Part shown: positions 32,696-42,101 of the stretch, piece by piece | Layout of the letters: the number at the start of each line of letters is the position of its first letter | Position numbering within the stretch: position 1 is the stretch's first letter | From: Gammaproteobacteria bacterium | Lineage (GTDB): Bacteria; Pseudomonadota; Gammaproteobacteria; HK1 | NCBI GenBank assembly: GCA_022824305.1 | Contig: JAJEAD010000097.1 | Coordinates: 62,001-126,000, forward strand | Length of the DNA stretch: 64,000 nt | Reading direction: 5' to 3' | The notes under the pieces: generated by a model | Told to the model about the DNA's origin: nothing | Databases searched by the model: none | The model's input: the letters and a program-made list of their open reading frames with translations, nothing else | Made by a program: the position numbers and the translations under genes

Positions 32696-33967
32696 TCAGA
32701 AGTTGTAGTCCAGGTTCAGTCCGAGAAAGCTGTCGCGGCGCACCGGGTAGATGAGATCGCTCTGGTCAATCCCCAGGTACACGATGCTCTCCGCATGCAG
32801 GGACCAGTTCTCGGAGAGCCGCCGCTTGAGCTCGGCGGTGAGGACGCGGCTTCCGTTGTCGAGGGACTCGAGGACGCTGAGAACGAACTCGGTGCTTTGC
32901 TCGTCGTTGAGACCCAGTCGCGCCGCGAGGAAGAGGTCGTTGTCGAAGGCGTTGGTTGCCCACCGGCCCCGTGAGTCACGAGCCCATTCGGCAAGGAGGC
33001 TGAGGTCGGCTTCCGAGTCCCACACGCCGTAGAACGTGTATTCGCCGCCCGCCACGAACGCGGCGTAGTCCTTCTCTTCGTAGACGAAGTGCTCGAGCAG
33101 CCGGCGGTTCTGCGCGCCGCTGCGGTGGATGGCTTCCAGCTTGAGAAGCCAGGGACCGGTGGTGAGCTGCATGTCCAGGCCGAACTGCCGGATCTGTTCG
33201 TAGTGCGGGGCCAGAACGAGCTCGGTCCCGGACAGGGCCGGGAGGAGAGTGGGGTCGCGGCTCGTGCCGTCGAAAACGCTGAGGCCCACGTCGAGCGGCC
33301 CGAAGCTGCCGCTGTACCGTCCGGCAAGATCGAGATGCCACTCCTCGGCCGATGATTCGTACGATGTCAGATCGTGGTCGACGACGAACGCGGAACGCTG
33401 GCGTCCGTGCCGCCCCGGATAGGTGCGTTCGCGGTGCCAGGTAAGCCCGAACAATTCGAGCGCGCCCCAGTCCCCGGCCCAGGTGACGTGGACCATGGGC
33501 TGGCCCATCTTGGTCTTCTCGTCGGGGTGCTCGACGAGGTCGGTCTGGTTGACGATGTCGACCAGGTGGCGCGACTCGACGACGCCCCAGAAGACCCGAT
33601 CCACCCCGAGGCGCAGCTCCCACTCGTCATCACCGATGTCGCCGTACACGAGAAAGTAGGCCTCGCGGAGGTCGGCATGGGTGCGCTCGCGGTCTCCGGC
33701 GTCGTACCTGAAGAAGGGGGTTACGGTAAGGCTCCTTCCCTCGTCGTCCTCCATGTAGGCGCTCAGTTCCGCCGCTACACCGCTCGAATGCGAGCGCTGA
33801 CCGGGATGTGCGGCACTCTGCGGGTAGATGCGGGTTTCCATGGAAAGACGACCGGAGACCTCGATCTCACCGGCAATCCCGCCAAAGCCGTGAGTCCCGG
33901 TTGACGTCACGGAAAGGAGCATCCCCAACGCGGCGGCCAGCGATCCGCGGATTCGCGCGCGCGTCAC
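32696..33967 (-). CDS. Predicted outer-membrane beta-barrel protein
   Basis: The 423-residue protein has a signal peptide (SLAAALGMLLSVTSTGTHG, with likely cleavage near GFGGIAGEIEV) and then alternating amphipathic strands such as YEDDEGRSLTVTPFFRYDAG-like, WELRLGVDRVFWG, and AFVAGGEYTFYGVWDSEADL. It ends in the outer-membrane signature FLGLNLDYNF with a terminal Phe. I do not assign it to a porin family; proteins of this kind often accompany RND lipid exporters with LolA-like partners. The start is GTG 33967. It lies 62 bases after the RND stop, in the same operon. Confidence 0.75.
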   Translation of the reverse strand: MTRARIRGSLAAALGMLLSVTSTGTHGFGGIAGEIEVSGRLSMETRIYPQSAAHPGQRSHSSGVAAELSAYMEDDEGRSLTVTPFFRYDAGDRERTHADLREAYFLVYGDIGDDEWELRLGVDRVFWGVVESRHLVDIVNQTDLVEHPDEKTKMGQPMVHVTWAGDWGALELFGLTWHRERTYPGRHGRQRSAFVVDHDLTSYESSAEEWHLDLAGRYSGSFGPLDVGLSVFDGTSRDPTLLPALSGTELVLAPHYEQIRQFGLDMQLTTGPWLLKLEAIHRSGAQNRRLLEHFVYEEKDYAAFVAGGEYTFYGVWDSEADLSLLAEWARDSRGRWATNAFDNDLFLAARLGLNDEQSTEFVLSVLESLDNGSRVLTAELKRRLSENWSLHAESIVYLGIDQSDLIYPVRRDSFLGLNLDYNF

Positions 33968-34029
33968 CTCGCTGCCCTCCTCGGCACAATCCGGGAGATA
34001 CGGAGTTCGTGCGGCCGCATCGGCGAGAC

Positions 34030-36357
34030 CTACTCGGCCGAAAGCGCGACGGGTTCTTCGGTCGGCCTGCTTCGGCCCTTGATCCCGTCGAGCACCATCA
34101 GCAAGGGGGGGAGAAAGAGAAAGTCCGCCAGCAAGGCGACGATGACCGTTATTCCCACCAGTGTCCCCAGCGCCTGGTTGTTCGTCATCCCCGATGCCCC
34201 GAAAACGAGGAACCCCAACGCGAACACGACGGTCGTCGCCGTCAGCGCCTTGCCCACCGTTCGGAAGGTGGATCGAACGGAGTCCGAGGGCGGCAGACCG
34301 CGTCTTCTCGCTCCGATGTACTTGGTCATGAAGTGAATCGTGTCGTCGACGATGATGCCGAACGCAATCGCGGTGACCACCGCTGCCGCCACTCCGATTT
34401 CCCCTACCACGTATCCCCAGAGCCCGATCGCCATGGCGGCGGGAATGAAGTTGGGGATCAGGCTGATCAGACCCAGGCGCACACTTCGAAACACGAAGAC
34501 CAGGAGCAGCGAGACGATGGCCATCGCGGTAATGGTGCCGATCAGCATCTTTTCTATGTTTCTCTGAATGGAGTGAGCGCCCACGATCGAAACGCCGCTA
34601 GCCGCGGTCTCCATGCCCGGGGCATGTTCCCGGAGCCAGGCCTGCGCGCGCTCGTCGAGATCCACCTTTTCCTTCGTGGACAGGCTCTTGAGGACCACCG
34701 TCATGCGTGATGCCGACCGCTCGACGTCGATGAGATTGTTCAGGTCGCGGCCGACCGGGAGGGAGAACTCGTAGAGCAGCAGATACTGGGCGGCGAGATC
34801 GGAGTTTTCGGGAATGCGGTAATGGTCCGGATCGTCGCCATGCAGGTTCTTGTTCAGCCGCTTCAGGATGTCGGAGAGAACAAGGACATGGGCCACCTCC
34901 GGCTGTGTCCGGTACCACTGCGCGAACGCGTCGATCCTGGCCAGATACTCGACGTCCGTGACGCCGCCCTCCCGTCCGGAGTCGAGGGAGTACTCGTAGG
35001 CTTCGAGGCCGGTGAAGTTCTCGCTCAGGAAGTCGGTCGAGCGCCGGAACTCATAGCTTTCGTCGAGAAGCTCCAGCCAGTTCTCCTTGAGCTCGATCCT
35101 CGAGATACCGGCGATGAGCACGACCGTAATGACGGCGAAGGAACACAGCAGGACCATGTGGCGCGAGACGACAAAGCGTCCGAACGCGTCGAAGAGATCG
35201 GTCCGGCCCGCGGGAGCGGGCCGGGCCCGCATGGGCACGAGCGACAGAAAGGCGGGCAGGAGGGTTACCGAGTAGAGAAATGCGCACAGCGAGCCGAAGG
35301 CGACGATGTTGCCCATCACCCGGAACGGCGGCATTTCGGAGAAGTTCAGACTGAGGAAGCCGATCGAGGTCGTGAGCGAAGTCAGAAAGACGGGCCAGGT
35401 GTTGACCTGCAGAGAGTGCGCGACCGCCTCTCTGCGCTCCATGCCCTGCCGCAGGCCCGACAGAACGATCTCTATGATGTGCACGGAGTGCGCGACGGTG
35501 ACCGCCATCAGCACGAAGAGCGCGGCTCCGCTCTCACCGTAGAGCTTCATGCCGGCCCAGCCCGCAAAGCCCATTGCCGTGGGGAGGACCGCGACCAGCA
35601 TCAGGAGGATGGCGACGGTTCCCCATACGGAGCGGAGAAGCAGCACGGCGACCAGCAGCATCGTGCCGAGTGCGGCAGGGCCGAGAATGCCAAGCTCTTC
35701 GTCGAGCGCATCGCGCATCGCGCGATTGAGGATGACATCGCCGGTCAGGTGGTAGTCGAAGGTGGAGTACTTCTGCCGGGCCGCTTCGGCGGTGTCGGAC
35801 AGGAAGTCGGTGACCTCCACCTTGGCCAGCTCGCGGTTCTCGGGAAGGGCGACGCTGACCACCAGGCCGGCCACGCGACCGTCGAGAGAGAGCAGGCGTC
35901 CGGCAACCTCCTCGGTGTCGAGCGCAATTCTCCGGATGCGGCTTATGTCTTCGTCGTCGAGGGAGCCGGCGTCATCGATGAGCGGCTCGACGATGAGCTC
36001 ATCTTCACGCCCTTCACTGTGGGAGTAGTTTGCAATGGAATCGACTCGCGTGACGTAGGGCGTGCGCCACAGCTCCTCGGTCAGCTCCTCGATGGCGAGA
36101 AGGGCTTCCCGCGTGAATATTGTGCCTTCCTGCGGTGCTACCGCAACGAGCGCGCTGTCCGAAAGAGCGTAGGTGTCTTCGAGCAGCTCCAGCGCAATCA
36201 GGTGCGGGTCGTCCTTGTTGAAGTGATTCCGGACATCGACGTCGACGAGCACGATGTATCGGGCGCCATAGGCGAGAGCGACCAGCACGAGCAGGGAAAG
36301 CACAATGGTGAGCCCCCGGCGCGCCAATACGAGCGATGTCCAGGACTCGAGGTTCAT
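34030..36357 (-). CDS. RND superfamily transporter, MMPL/HpnN-like
   Basis: This 775-residue inner-membrane protein has two repeats, each with one helix, a periplasmic loop of about 170 residues and five helices, twelve in total. The first helix is GLTIVLSLLVLVALAYG; later ones include AALFVLMAVTVAHSVHIIEIV and the GIIVDDTIHFMTKY motif, characteristic of the family. It is shorter than multidrug RND pumps (about 1,050 residues), which fits lipid and hopanoid exporters such as HpnN. The barrel and LolA-like genes follow. A Rieske oxygenase is transcribed in the opposite direction from the same intergenic region. Confidence 0.88.
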   Translation of the reverse strand: MNLESWTSLVLARRGLTIVLSLLVLVALAYGARYIVLVDVDVRNHFNKDDPHLIALELLEDTYALSDSALVAVAPQEGTIFTREALLAIEELTEELWRTPYVTRVDSIANYSHSEGREDELIVEPLIDDAGSLDDEDISRIRRIALDTEEVAGRLLSLDGRVAGLVVSVALPENRELAKVEVTDFLSDTAEAARQKYSTFDYHLTGDVILNRAMRDALDEELGILGPAALGTMLLVAVLLLRSVWGTVAILLMLVAVLPTAMGFAGWAGMKLYGESGAALFVLMAVTVAHSVHIIEIVLSGLRQGMERREAVAHSLQVNTWPVFLTSLTTSIGFLSLNFSEMPPFRVMGNIVAFGSLCAFLYSVTLLPAFLSLVPMRARPAPAGRTDLFDAFGRFVVSRHMVLLCSFAVITVVLIAGISRIELKENWLELLDESYEFRRSTDFLSENFTGLEAYEYSLDSGREGGVTDVEYLARIDAFAQWYRTQPEVAHVLVLSDILKRLNKNLHGDDPDHYRIPENSDLAAQYLLLYEFSLPVGRDLNNLIDVERSASRMTVVLKSLSTKEKVDLDERAQAWLREHAPGMETAASGVSIVGAHSIQRNIEKMLIGTITAMAIVSLLLVFVFRSVRLGLISLIPNFIPAAMAIGLWGYVVGEIGVAAAVVTAIAFGIIVDDTIHFMTKYIGARRRGLPPSDSVRSTFRTVGKALTATTVVFALGFLVFGASGMTNNQALGTLVGITVIVALLADFLFLPPLLMVLDGIKGRSRPTEEPVALSAE

Positions 36358-36693
36358 GTCGACATTCCGTGCCCCGTGCGGGTTTCCGATCCGGAACCCG
36401 CTCTTCCCCCTCCCACGGCAGTTTCCCAGCTTAGCATTGCCTTGTCCATCAACGGTGCGGGCATCCCTGCGCTACGGTCCAGGCCGCCGCTCAACGTGAG
36501 ATGCCGGGCCGGGACCGGCGAGCGCAACCAATCGAGGTGGGCGATTCGGTGCAGACGTTTCAGCCGTCTCGGGAACCTTGCAATGGCATCGTGCGCCAAA
36601 CCTCGGTACCGTACGGCGCCCCGGTTTTCTGACGCTCGACCGGCGGCGCGTGAAGGGGCACGGCCATTGGGTTCGGGCGGGTAGCGGTGGCAG
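36358..36693. promoter_or_regulatory. Divergent promoter region of the RND operon and Rieske gene, with a hairpin
   Basis: These 336 bases separate divergent genes and contain no recognisable coding frame. A near-perfect hairpin, GCGGGTTTCCG at 36378-36388 with CGGAACCCGC at 36392-36401, lies 21 bases upstream of the RND start. It could be an operator or an RNA leader element. No clear promoter was located by eye. Confidence 0.45.
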
Positions 36694-37767
36694 GTGGAAC
36701 GCACGACGAGCAGTTGCGACGGCACTTCCTCACTCCCTCCGTTTCCGGAAGGTTGGTATTTCATTGCCAGTCGCGAGCGTATCGAGACGGAGGCGCTGTT
36801 GCGGAAAACCTGGCTGGGCGAGGAGATCGTCGCCTGGTGCAACGGTGGTGGGGAGATCTGTGTTGCCGAAGCGTTCTGTCCCCACCTGGGCTCCGACCTG
36901 GGACCGGATGCCGGGGGGCGAGTGCGAAGCGGACGCCTGGTCTGTCCCTTTCACGGGTTCGAGTACGACGTTTCCGGTCAATGCGTGGCGACGCCCTACG
37001 CACCGCCGCCGAAGTCCGCGAGACTGAAGGTATTCCGGACCTGTGAAGTGCTGGGTCTCGTCTTCGCGTGGCGGGGCAGCGGCGGGCGGGCGCCGCAATG
37101 GGATCTTCCTGCGCCACGGCACGGCGGAAGTGACTGGAGTGCCATGGAGTTCTGGAGCGTGCGCTTTGCGGGGCATCCCCAGGAGACGACGGAGAACGCG
37201 GTCGACCTCGGGCATCTGCGTTACGTGCACGGCTATGGGAGTGTCAAGAGAGTAGGGTCCGTATCGGTGGAAGGCGCCTGGCTGAAGAGCTGCTTCGACT
37301 TCAGGCGAACCCGGTCCATAGCCGGTTTGAAGTGTTTCGAGTACGACGTCTCCGCCGTCACCCATGTTCATGGTCTGGGCTATTCGTTCGTCGAAGTTCA
37401 GGAGCGCTCCATCGGGATGGAAACCCGCCTGTGGGTGCTGGCGGCACCGGTCGACGGGAAGCTCATCGAACTGACGTTGGTCAGCCAGGTGCGTCACCTG
37501 GTCAGACCCAGGCATCCAATCTACGGAATGCGCTTCCTGCCCCTGCGACTTCGCACCCGAATCATGAACGGAATCATCATGGCCGCCCAGAAGCGGGACG
37601 TCATGCAGGACGTGGTCATCTGGGAGCGGAAGCGATACCGGCGCCGGCCGGCGCTTTGTGCTTCAGACGGCGAGATCGGCAGGTACCGGCGCTACTGCGA
37701 ACAGTTCTATCCGGAAGCTCAGGCGATCCACCGGCGCAGGGAGGAACGACTCGCCTTTCGCGCCTGA
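36694..37767 (+). CDS. Rieske oxygenase of the sterol/steroid-oxidising (KshA / DAF-36) type
   Basis: This 357-residue protein has the Rieske ligands C62-x-H64 and C84-x2-H87 in FCPHLGSDLGP and CPFHGFEYD. The mononuclear-iron ligands are Asp171, His174 and His179 in ENAVDLGHLRYVHGY. The sequences CPHLGSDLG, CPFHGFEY and ENAVDLGHLRYVH closely resemble cholesterol 7-desaturase (DAF-36/Neverland) and KshA-type enzymes. The C-terminal region carries a possible membrane-associated segment (YGMRFLPLRLRTRIMNGIIM). The start GTG 36694 is uncertain. Its divergence from the RND operon and the neighbouring GPP34-P450 point to an oxidised polycyclic or isoprenoid lipid. Confidence 0.82.
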   Translation: MERTTSSCDGTSSLPPFPEGWYFIASRERIETEALLRKTWLGEEIVAWCNGGGEICVAEAFCPHLGSDLGPDAGGRVRSGRLVCPFHGFEYDVSGQCVATPYAPPPKSARLKVFRTCEVLGLVFAWRGSGGRAPQWDLPAPRHGGSDWSAMEFWSVRFAGHPQETTENAVDLGHLRYVHGYGSVKRVGSVSVEGAWLKSCFDFRRTRSIAGLKCFEYDVSAVTHVHGLGYSFVEVQERSIGMETRLWVLAAPVDGKLIELTLVSQVRHLVRPRHPIYGMRFLPLRLRTRIMNGIIMAAQKRDVMQDVVIWERKRYRRRPALCASDGEIGRYRRYCEQFYPEAQAIHRRREERLAFRA

Positions 37768-37896
37768 GGGTCCACGGCGGCGGAACTGTGCACCCTGAGT
37801 CGCGGTCGACAAAGCCCCCGCCGACATCTTCGCGCCCTCGCCGCGAAGATCGGTGAGACATGGCGGCTGGTTGCAGGATGCCGTGAAGGCGGGCAA

Positions 37897-38205
37897 TCAG
37901 TGGGCGGAGGTGCTGCCCAGATCCGAGTTTGCCTGCCTGATGTGCATGAGGAGCGCGTGGTGGGCGGCCAGATCTTCCTGTTGCAGCGCCGCGACCGCAT
38001 TGCGGAATGTGCGGACCTGCGAATCGTGCGCGGCCAGGAGCTGGTCCAGTCGGCGGCCTTCGGCAAGAGTTCGCCGGCCACCGTCCCGGTACTTCGTTTC
38101 CAGCGCCTCGAGAAAGGAAAAATGGGCGTCCTTGGTCTCGAGCATCGACTCGTACGCCTTCCAGGCGGAAAGCGCGGCGTCGGGCAGGGGATCGAGTTCC
38201 GTCAT
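37897..38205 (-). CDS. Small helical conserved-looking protein of unknown function
   Basis: This 102-residue, soluble, Ala/Leu/Glu-rich protein is probably all-helical: LSAWKAYESMLETKDAHFSFLEALETKY, then HDSQVRTFRNAVAALQQEDLAAHHALL (quoted in part). There is no signal peptide or Cys. ATG 38205 is taken as the start because MTELDPLPDAA begins a coherent helical protein; upstream sequence overlaps bolA in another frame and is implausible. No family recognised. Confidence 0.55.
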   Translation of the reverse strand: MTELDPLPDAALSAWKAYESMLETKDAHFSFLEALETKYRDGGRRTLAEGRRLDQLLAAHDSQVRTFRNAVAALQQEDLAAHHALLMHIRQANSDLGSTSAH

Positions 38206-38248
38206 CGGGAATTCCCGGCCACACCGGGCAGCAGAGAGGTCGCCCCGC

Positions 38249-38575
38249 TCAAGCGCTGGTCTCCCTTGCCTTGCCCCCGAGACAGCGGGGAGAGTCCGGG
38301 GAGTCCGCACCCACCTCGCGCCAGTCACCCTCGGTGTAGGTGTGGAGAGCGAGGGCGTGCACGCCGGCGCGAAGCTCCTCGTCGAGGAGCCGGTACACCT
38401 CCCGGTGACGGGCCACCAGCTTGCGTCCCTCGAAGCTCGGGGAGACCACCACTACCTTGAAGTGGGACTCCGAGCCCGCGGGGACGTTGTGCTGGCTGCT
38501 CTCGTTCTCCACCTCGAGGTGGACGATATCGAGACCCTCTCGGAGCTTTCGTTCCATTCTGTCCTGGACGCTCAT
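38249..38575 (-). CDS. bolA: BolA family protein
   Basis: The 108-residue protein has the BolA fold with the recognised order: VQDRMERKLREGLDIVHLEV, then SHFKVVVVSPSFEGRKLVARHREVYRLLDEEL, and HALALHTYTEGDW. The conserved histidines include H38 or so in GSESHFKV and the C-terminal HTYTEGDW. BolA proteins partner monothiol glutaredoxins in iron-sulfur and stress physiology, and some bind DNA. It is followed by the small helical protein in the same direction. Confidence 0.93.
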   Translation of the reverse strand: MSVQDRMERKLREGLDIVHLEVENESSQHNVPAGSESHFKVVVVSPSFEGRKLVARHREVYRLLDEELRAGVHALALHTYTEGDWREVGADSPDSPRCLGGKARETSA

Positions 38576-38651
38576 GAAAACGGACTCCGTACCTGCTCGC
38601 AGACGGCCATGATAGCGAATCGCGTATCGGCGGCGGATCGATGCTCGCGCA

Positions 38652-39674
38652 TCACGCGGTCGACGCCGGGCGTCCGTCGCCGAGCCGCAGAAGAAGCTGA
38701 TCGATGATGGAGCCGATGCTGCCCACCAGTCGTCCGCCCAGGCCTTTCTTGATCACGTAGCGAAGCTCGTAGAGGTCGGCGCTCTCGCTCGCGGCAAGCA
38801 GGTAGTCGTCGCTGGTGGTGATCTCATCGCACAGCCCGAGCGTCAGCGCGCGTCGGCCGTACCAGTGCTCGCCGGTCGCGACCCGGTCCATCGGAAGGTC
38901 CGGCCGGTACTCGGAAACGAACTCCTTGAAGAGGGCGTGGGTGTCATCGACCTGGGCCTGGGCGGCGGAGCGCTCGGCTTCGGTGTTCTGGCCGAAGAGG
39001 GTCAGGGTGCGCTTGTACTCTCCGCCCTTGACCTGCTCGAAATCCACTCCGCCGGAGTCGAGCAGGCGCCGGAAGTTGGGTAGCTGCAGGAGCACGCCGA
39101 TGGAGCCGAGAATCGCGAACGGCGCGGCGAGCACGCGGTCCGCGACGCAGGCCATCATGTAGCCTCCGCTCGCGGCAACCTTGTCGACGGCGACGATGAG
39201 GGGAATGGAGCGTTCACGCAGGCGGAGCAGCTGTGAGGCGGCGAGCCCGTGCTCGTGCACCAGTCCTCCCGCGTTCTCCAGCCGGAGGAGCACTTCGTCC
39301 CCCTTCCTTGCGGTGGACAGCACCGCGGTGACCTCCTGGCGAAGCGACGCCACCGCCGAGGCCTTGATGTCGCCGCGGAAGTTCAGGACGAAAATGCACT
39401 TTCGTTCCCGCTTCGGGTGGCGCTTGGCGCGCGCCTTCTCGGCCTTCTTCCTCGCCTTCTCTTCCGCCTTGAAGCGCTTTGCGGGCAGGGTTTCGTGACG
39501 GACTCTTCGTTTCAGTTCATCGAAGGTCCGGTTCATGGAGCGCACCTCCAGGTGTTCCGTGCTGCTCTCTCGTCTCGCCAGCGTCGCAACCACGCCGATG
39601 AGCGCGGCGACTCCCACTATCACGGTGAGCGTCTGGGCGAGGAAGAGCCCGTAGTCCAGCAACATGTCCGTCAT
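38652..39674 (-). CDS. sohB: Membrane-anchored serine protease SohB (S49 family)
   Basis: This 340-residue inner-membrane protease has one N-terminal helix (YGLFLAQTLTVIVGVAALIGVV), then a charged, lysine-rich linker (KAEEKARKKAEKARAKRHPK) and the ClpP-like S49 domain. The catalytic serine is in VAASGGYMMAC and the lysine in the FEQVKGGEYKRTL region, giving a Ser-Lys dyad. I start at ATG 39674, preceded by GGAG at eight bases. SohB is typical of gammaproteobacteria. It lies just downstream of the coiled-coil gene on the same strand. Confidence 0.92.
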   Translation of the reverse strand: MTDMLLDYGLFLAQTLTVIVGVAALIGVVATLARRESSTEHLEVRSMNRTFDELKRRVRHETLPAKRFKAEEKARKKAEKARAKRHPKRERKCIFVLNFRGDIKASAVASLRQEVTAVLSTARKGDEVLLRLENAGGLVHEHGLAASQLLRLRERSIPLIVAVDKVAASGGYMMACVADRVLAAPFAILGSIGVLLQLPNFRRLLDSGGVDFEQVKGGEYKRTLTLFGQNTEAERSAAQAQVDDTHALFKEFVSEYRPDLPMDRVATGEHWYGRRALTLGLCDEITTSDDYLLAASESADLYELRYVIKKGLGGRLVGSIGSIIDQLLLRLGDGRPASTA

Positions 39675-39771
39675 GATCGACTCCTGCAAGAACGAGGCGA
39701 GGCAGGAGATCATGCCATCACCGCCCGCGTTCGCGCGGGGCGGCAGGGGCCGGGCCGGGGCGTTCGGGCGG

Positions 39772-41937
39772 CTACCAGGTGAGGGGGGTGAGCAGCAGGC
39801 GGCCGTCGGGCTGCAGCCAGTAGCTACGTTCCAGTATTCGGACCTGGTAGGCGATCAGCCCTTCCTTCCACCGGTACCGGACGACCTCTCCGGCTTCCCG
39901 CATGCCCGCGTCGAAGAGACCGAAGAGCGCATCCTCCACTTTCGCGGCGGAGAGCGAAGGAAAGTGGTGGACGAGTCGCTGCGCGAGGGGCTCCAGGGCT
40001 CCGGCGCTGTCGAGACGCCGGTACCAGGCGGAGAGCAGGCGGCGCTCGGACTCGCCCGCCAGTGGCTGCTCCTCGGGTGCGCTTTCGCGATGGAAGGACG
40101 CTCCCCCGAGGCGCTGCCACTCGAGCCCCTGCGGCTCGGCAAATCGCTCTCTCCCCGTCTCGGCAAGTCCCTCCACCAGCGGATGGGCGGACACGGACGG
40201 TGAATCGATCACGGCGCCGAGCATGGCCGCCTTCTCCGCCACCGCATCCCGGAGGCCTTCCCGTTCTCCGGTCTCGGGGCGTACCGGGACGGGAGCCTTC
40301 AGCACGTCCAGCAGGGCCGCCTGCAGGGCCCGCAAATCGAGAACGGCGAGTGCGATCCGTCCTTCGAAGTACTCGGCAAGCGCGCTCGAAACGTGGCGGG
40401 ATTCGTGCTCCGCCGCTTCGAGACGAGTCCGCCAGTCGGTGCTGCGCTCGGCGAGGGCGGATGCCGAATCACGGTGGCGCAGGACGAGCGCTTCGCGCTC
40501 CGCGACGATGTCGTCGATACGCTTGCGCAGCGCGGCAGCGTGCTGGACCAGCGCGCTGCGCATGCCCGATTCCAGATCCCGCGCGGCGCCTATCGCGTCG
40601 TACAGGACAGCGCTCCCGGGAGGCGCGAGATCGAAGAGCGGGGCGCCCTCCGGCCCGTAGAGGTGGGAAGGATCGAGGGTCCGGGTCCAAAGCGCCGCCG
40701 CCGCGAGCAGCTCCGCGGGAGCGGCCCCGAACTCCTCGGCGATCTGCCCTTCCCCTGCTTCCACCTGCTCGCGCAACGCGGCGACTCCAGCCCGAACCCG
40801 GTTTTCGACCGCCCGAATCCTCTCCTGGACATCCGCTCTCCGCGCCTCGACGAGCGCCGCGATTTCCTGCCGCTCGGCCACGAGCGCACGGGTCCCGGTA
40901 CGAAGCGCTTCCTCGCGTTCCATCCGCTCCTCTTCGAAGGCCGCGCGTTCGGTCCCGAGACCGGCGTGGAGTGCGGCGATCTCCCGATAGAGGACGACTG
41001 CCTGCCGGCGATGTCCGTCGAGCAGCTCCCGGTGCCGGGCGATGGCGTCGCGGAGCACGGCGAGCCCGGATTCATCGGCGTCTTCGTCGGTCTGCGCCCG
41101 CACCTGTTCATCGTAGGCTTCGATGCGGCGATTGAGCTCCTGCTGCACGCGGTCGTGGGCGTCCTCGAGCGCCGCGTACCGTTCCGCCAGTGCCGCGAGA
41201 GCTCGCCGGCCATCCTGCCGACGCTCCATCCCTTCCTCGAGCCAGTTCAGGTGCGCTTCCCTCTCGAGCCGAAGCAGCTCCTCTCGCTCGCGATAGGCGT
41301 CGACCACCTGTGCCGTGAATCGCCGGTAGGCGTCATCGAGGCGCGCGATCTCTCTCGCCTCCTCGCTGGAGCCGTCGCGATAGGCGCGGGAGGCGTCTTC
41401 GAGCGCGCTGCGCCGTTCCTGCACCTGATTCGTGAGCTCGCGGTAACGCGACTGTGCCGCTCGGAGTTCGGCGAGCACCCGGTCGAAGGCCTCCCGGTAG
41501 AGCGCGACGGCGCCGGCTTCCTCCTCCCCGTCGAGCTCGAGGCGCCGCATCCTCTGGTTCAGGGCTTCCATGCGGGCGTTGAGCGCGTCCTGCTCGACCT
41601 CGAAGGCCGCTTCCCCCTCCCGCCGGGCGCGCTCGAGCTCCTCGCCTTCGGCGCGCAATCGCTCGAGGTTACGGGCGGCGCTCTGCGACAGGGCCGCCCG
41701 GGTGGCCCGGAAGTCTTCCTCCATCCCGCCGGAGTGGGAGCTGAAGCTCGATTCCGCCGCCTCCAGCATCGCGTAGTAGATGGGACGGACATCGAACTCC
41801 TGGTCGCCGAGGGCATCGACGCTGAGCGCGCAGGCGGCAAGGGCCGGCGCGAGGCGTCTGCGCCACACGATTCGTCCGGGTCTCCGGCCGCTTCGGCGGT
41901 AGAGGCGTGCCCCGAGGGCAGGCGCGGGCGCCGGCAT
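39772..41937 (-). CDS. Large exported coiled-coil protein of unknown function
   Basis: This 721-residue protein has a basic N terminus and a hydrophobic segment (LAPALAACALSVDALG) that looks like a signal peptide, then QEFDVRP. Residues about 50-430 are almost entirely heptad-like, rich in Arg/Glu/Ala (LERLRAEGEELERARREGEA, for example). The C-terminal 280 residues are mixed alpha/beta and end RSYWLQPDGRLLLTPLTW. No known family seen. The upstream ATG/GTG in the frame (to 42015) seems too early; TTG 41949 with GGGAG nine bases before is a rival start. Its opposite-strand neighbour is a dehydrogenase. Confidence 0.72.
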   Translation of the reverse strand: MPAPAPALGARLYRRSGRRPGRIVWRRRLAPALAACALSVDALGDQEFDVRPIYYAMLEAAESSFSSHSGGMEEDFRATRAALSQSAARNLERLRAEGEELERARREGEAAFEVEQDALNARMEALNQRMRRLELDGEEEAGAVALYREAFDRVLAELRAAQSRYRELTNQVQERRSALEDASRAYRDGSSEEAREIARLDDAYRRFTAQVVDAYREREELLRLEREAHLNWLEEGMERRQDGRRALAALAERYAALEDAHDRVQQELNRRIEAYDEQVRAQTDEDADESGLAVLRDAIARHRELLDGHRRQAVVLYREIAALHAGLGTERAAFEEERMEREEALRTGTRALVAERQEIAALVEARRADVQERIRAVENRVRAGVAALREQVEAGEGQIAEEFGAAPAELLAAAALWTRTLDPSHLYGPEGAPLFDLAPPGSAVLYDAIGAARDLESGMRSALVQHAAALRKRIDDIVAEREALVLRHRDSASALAERSTDWRTRLEAAEHESRHVSSALAEYFEGRIALAVLDLRALQAALLDVLKAPVPVRPETGEREGLRDAVAEKAAMLGAVIDSPSVSAHPLVEGLAETGRERFAEPQGLEWQRLGGASFHRESAPEEQPLAGESERRLLSAWYRRLDSAGALEPLAQRLVHHFPSLSAAKVEDALFGLFDAGMREAGEVVRYRWKEGLIAYQVRILERSYWLQPDGRLLLTPLTW

Positions 41938-42101
41938 CGAATGCGTCAATCTCGTGACTCCCTGGTGATGTTCTTCACTTCCGCGTGATGCGCACCGGCG
42001 CAGGCAAACGCTCACGTAACCTGCAAGCGTAGCCGAAAAGCCGTGGATGGTCTTCCCGGCATACTGATAATCTCCCTTTTTTCTCGCCTTTCGGTCGGAA
42101 C

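Noticed and set aside
34822-36684. A 620-codon plus-strand frame over the RND transporter
   Set aside because: It is antisense to the RND gene and shows no coding-type composition.
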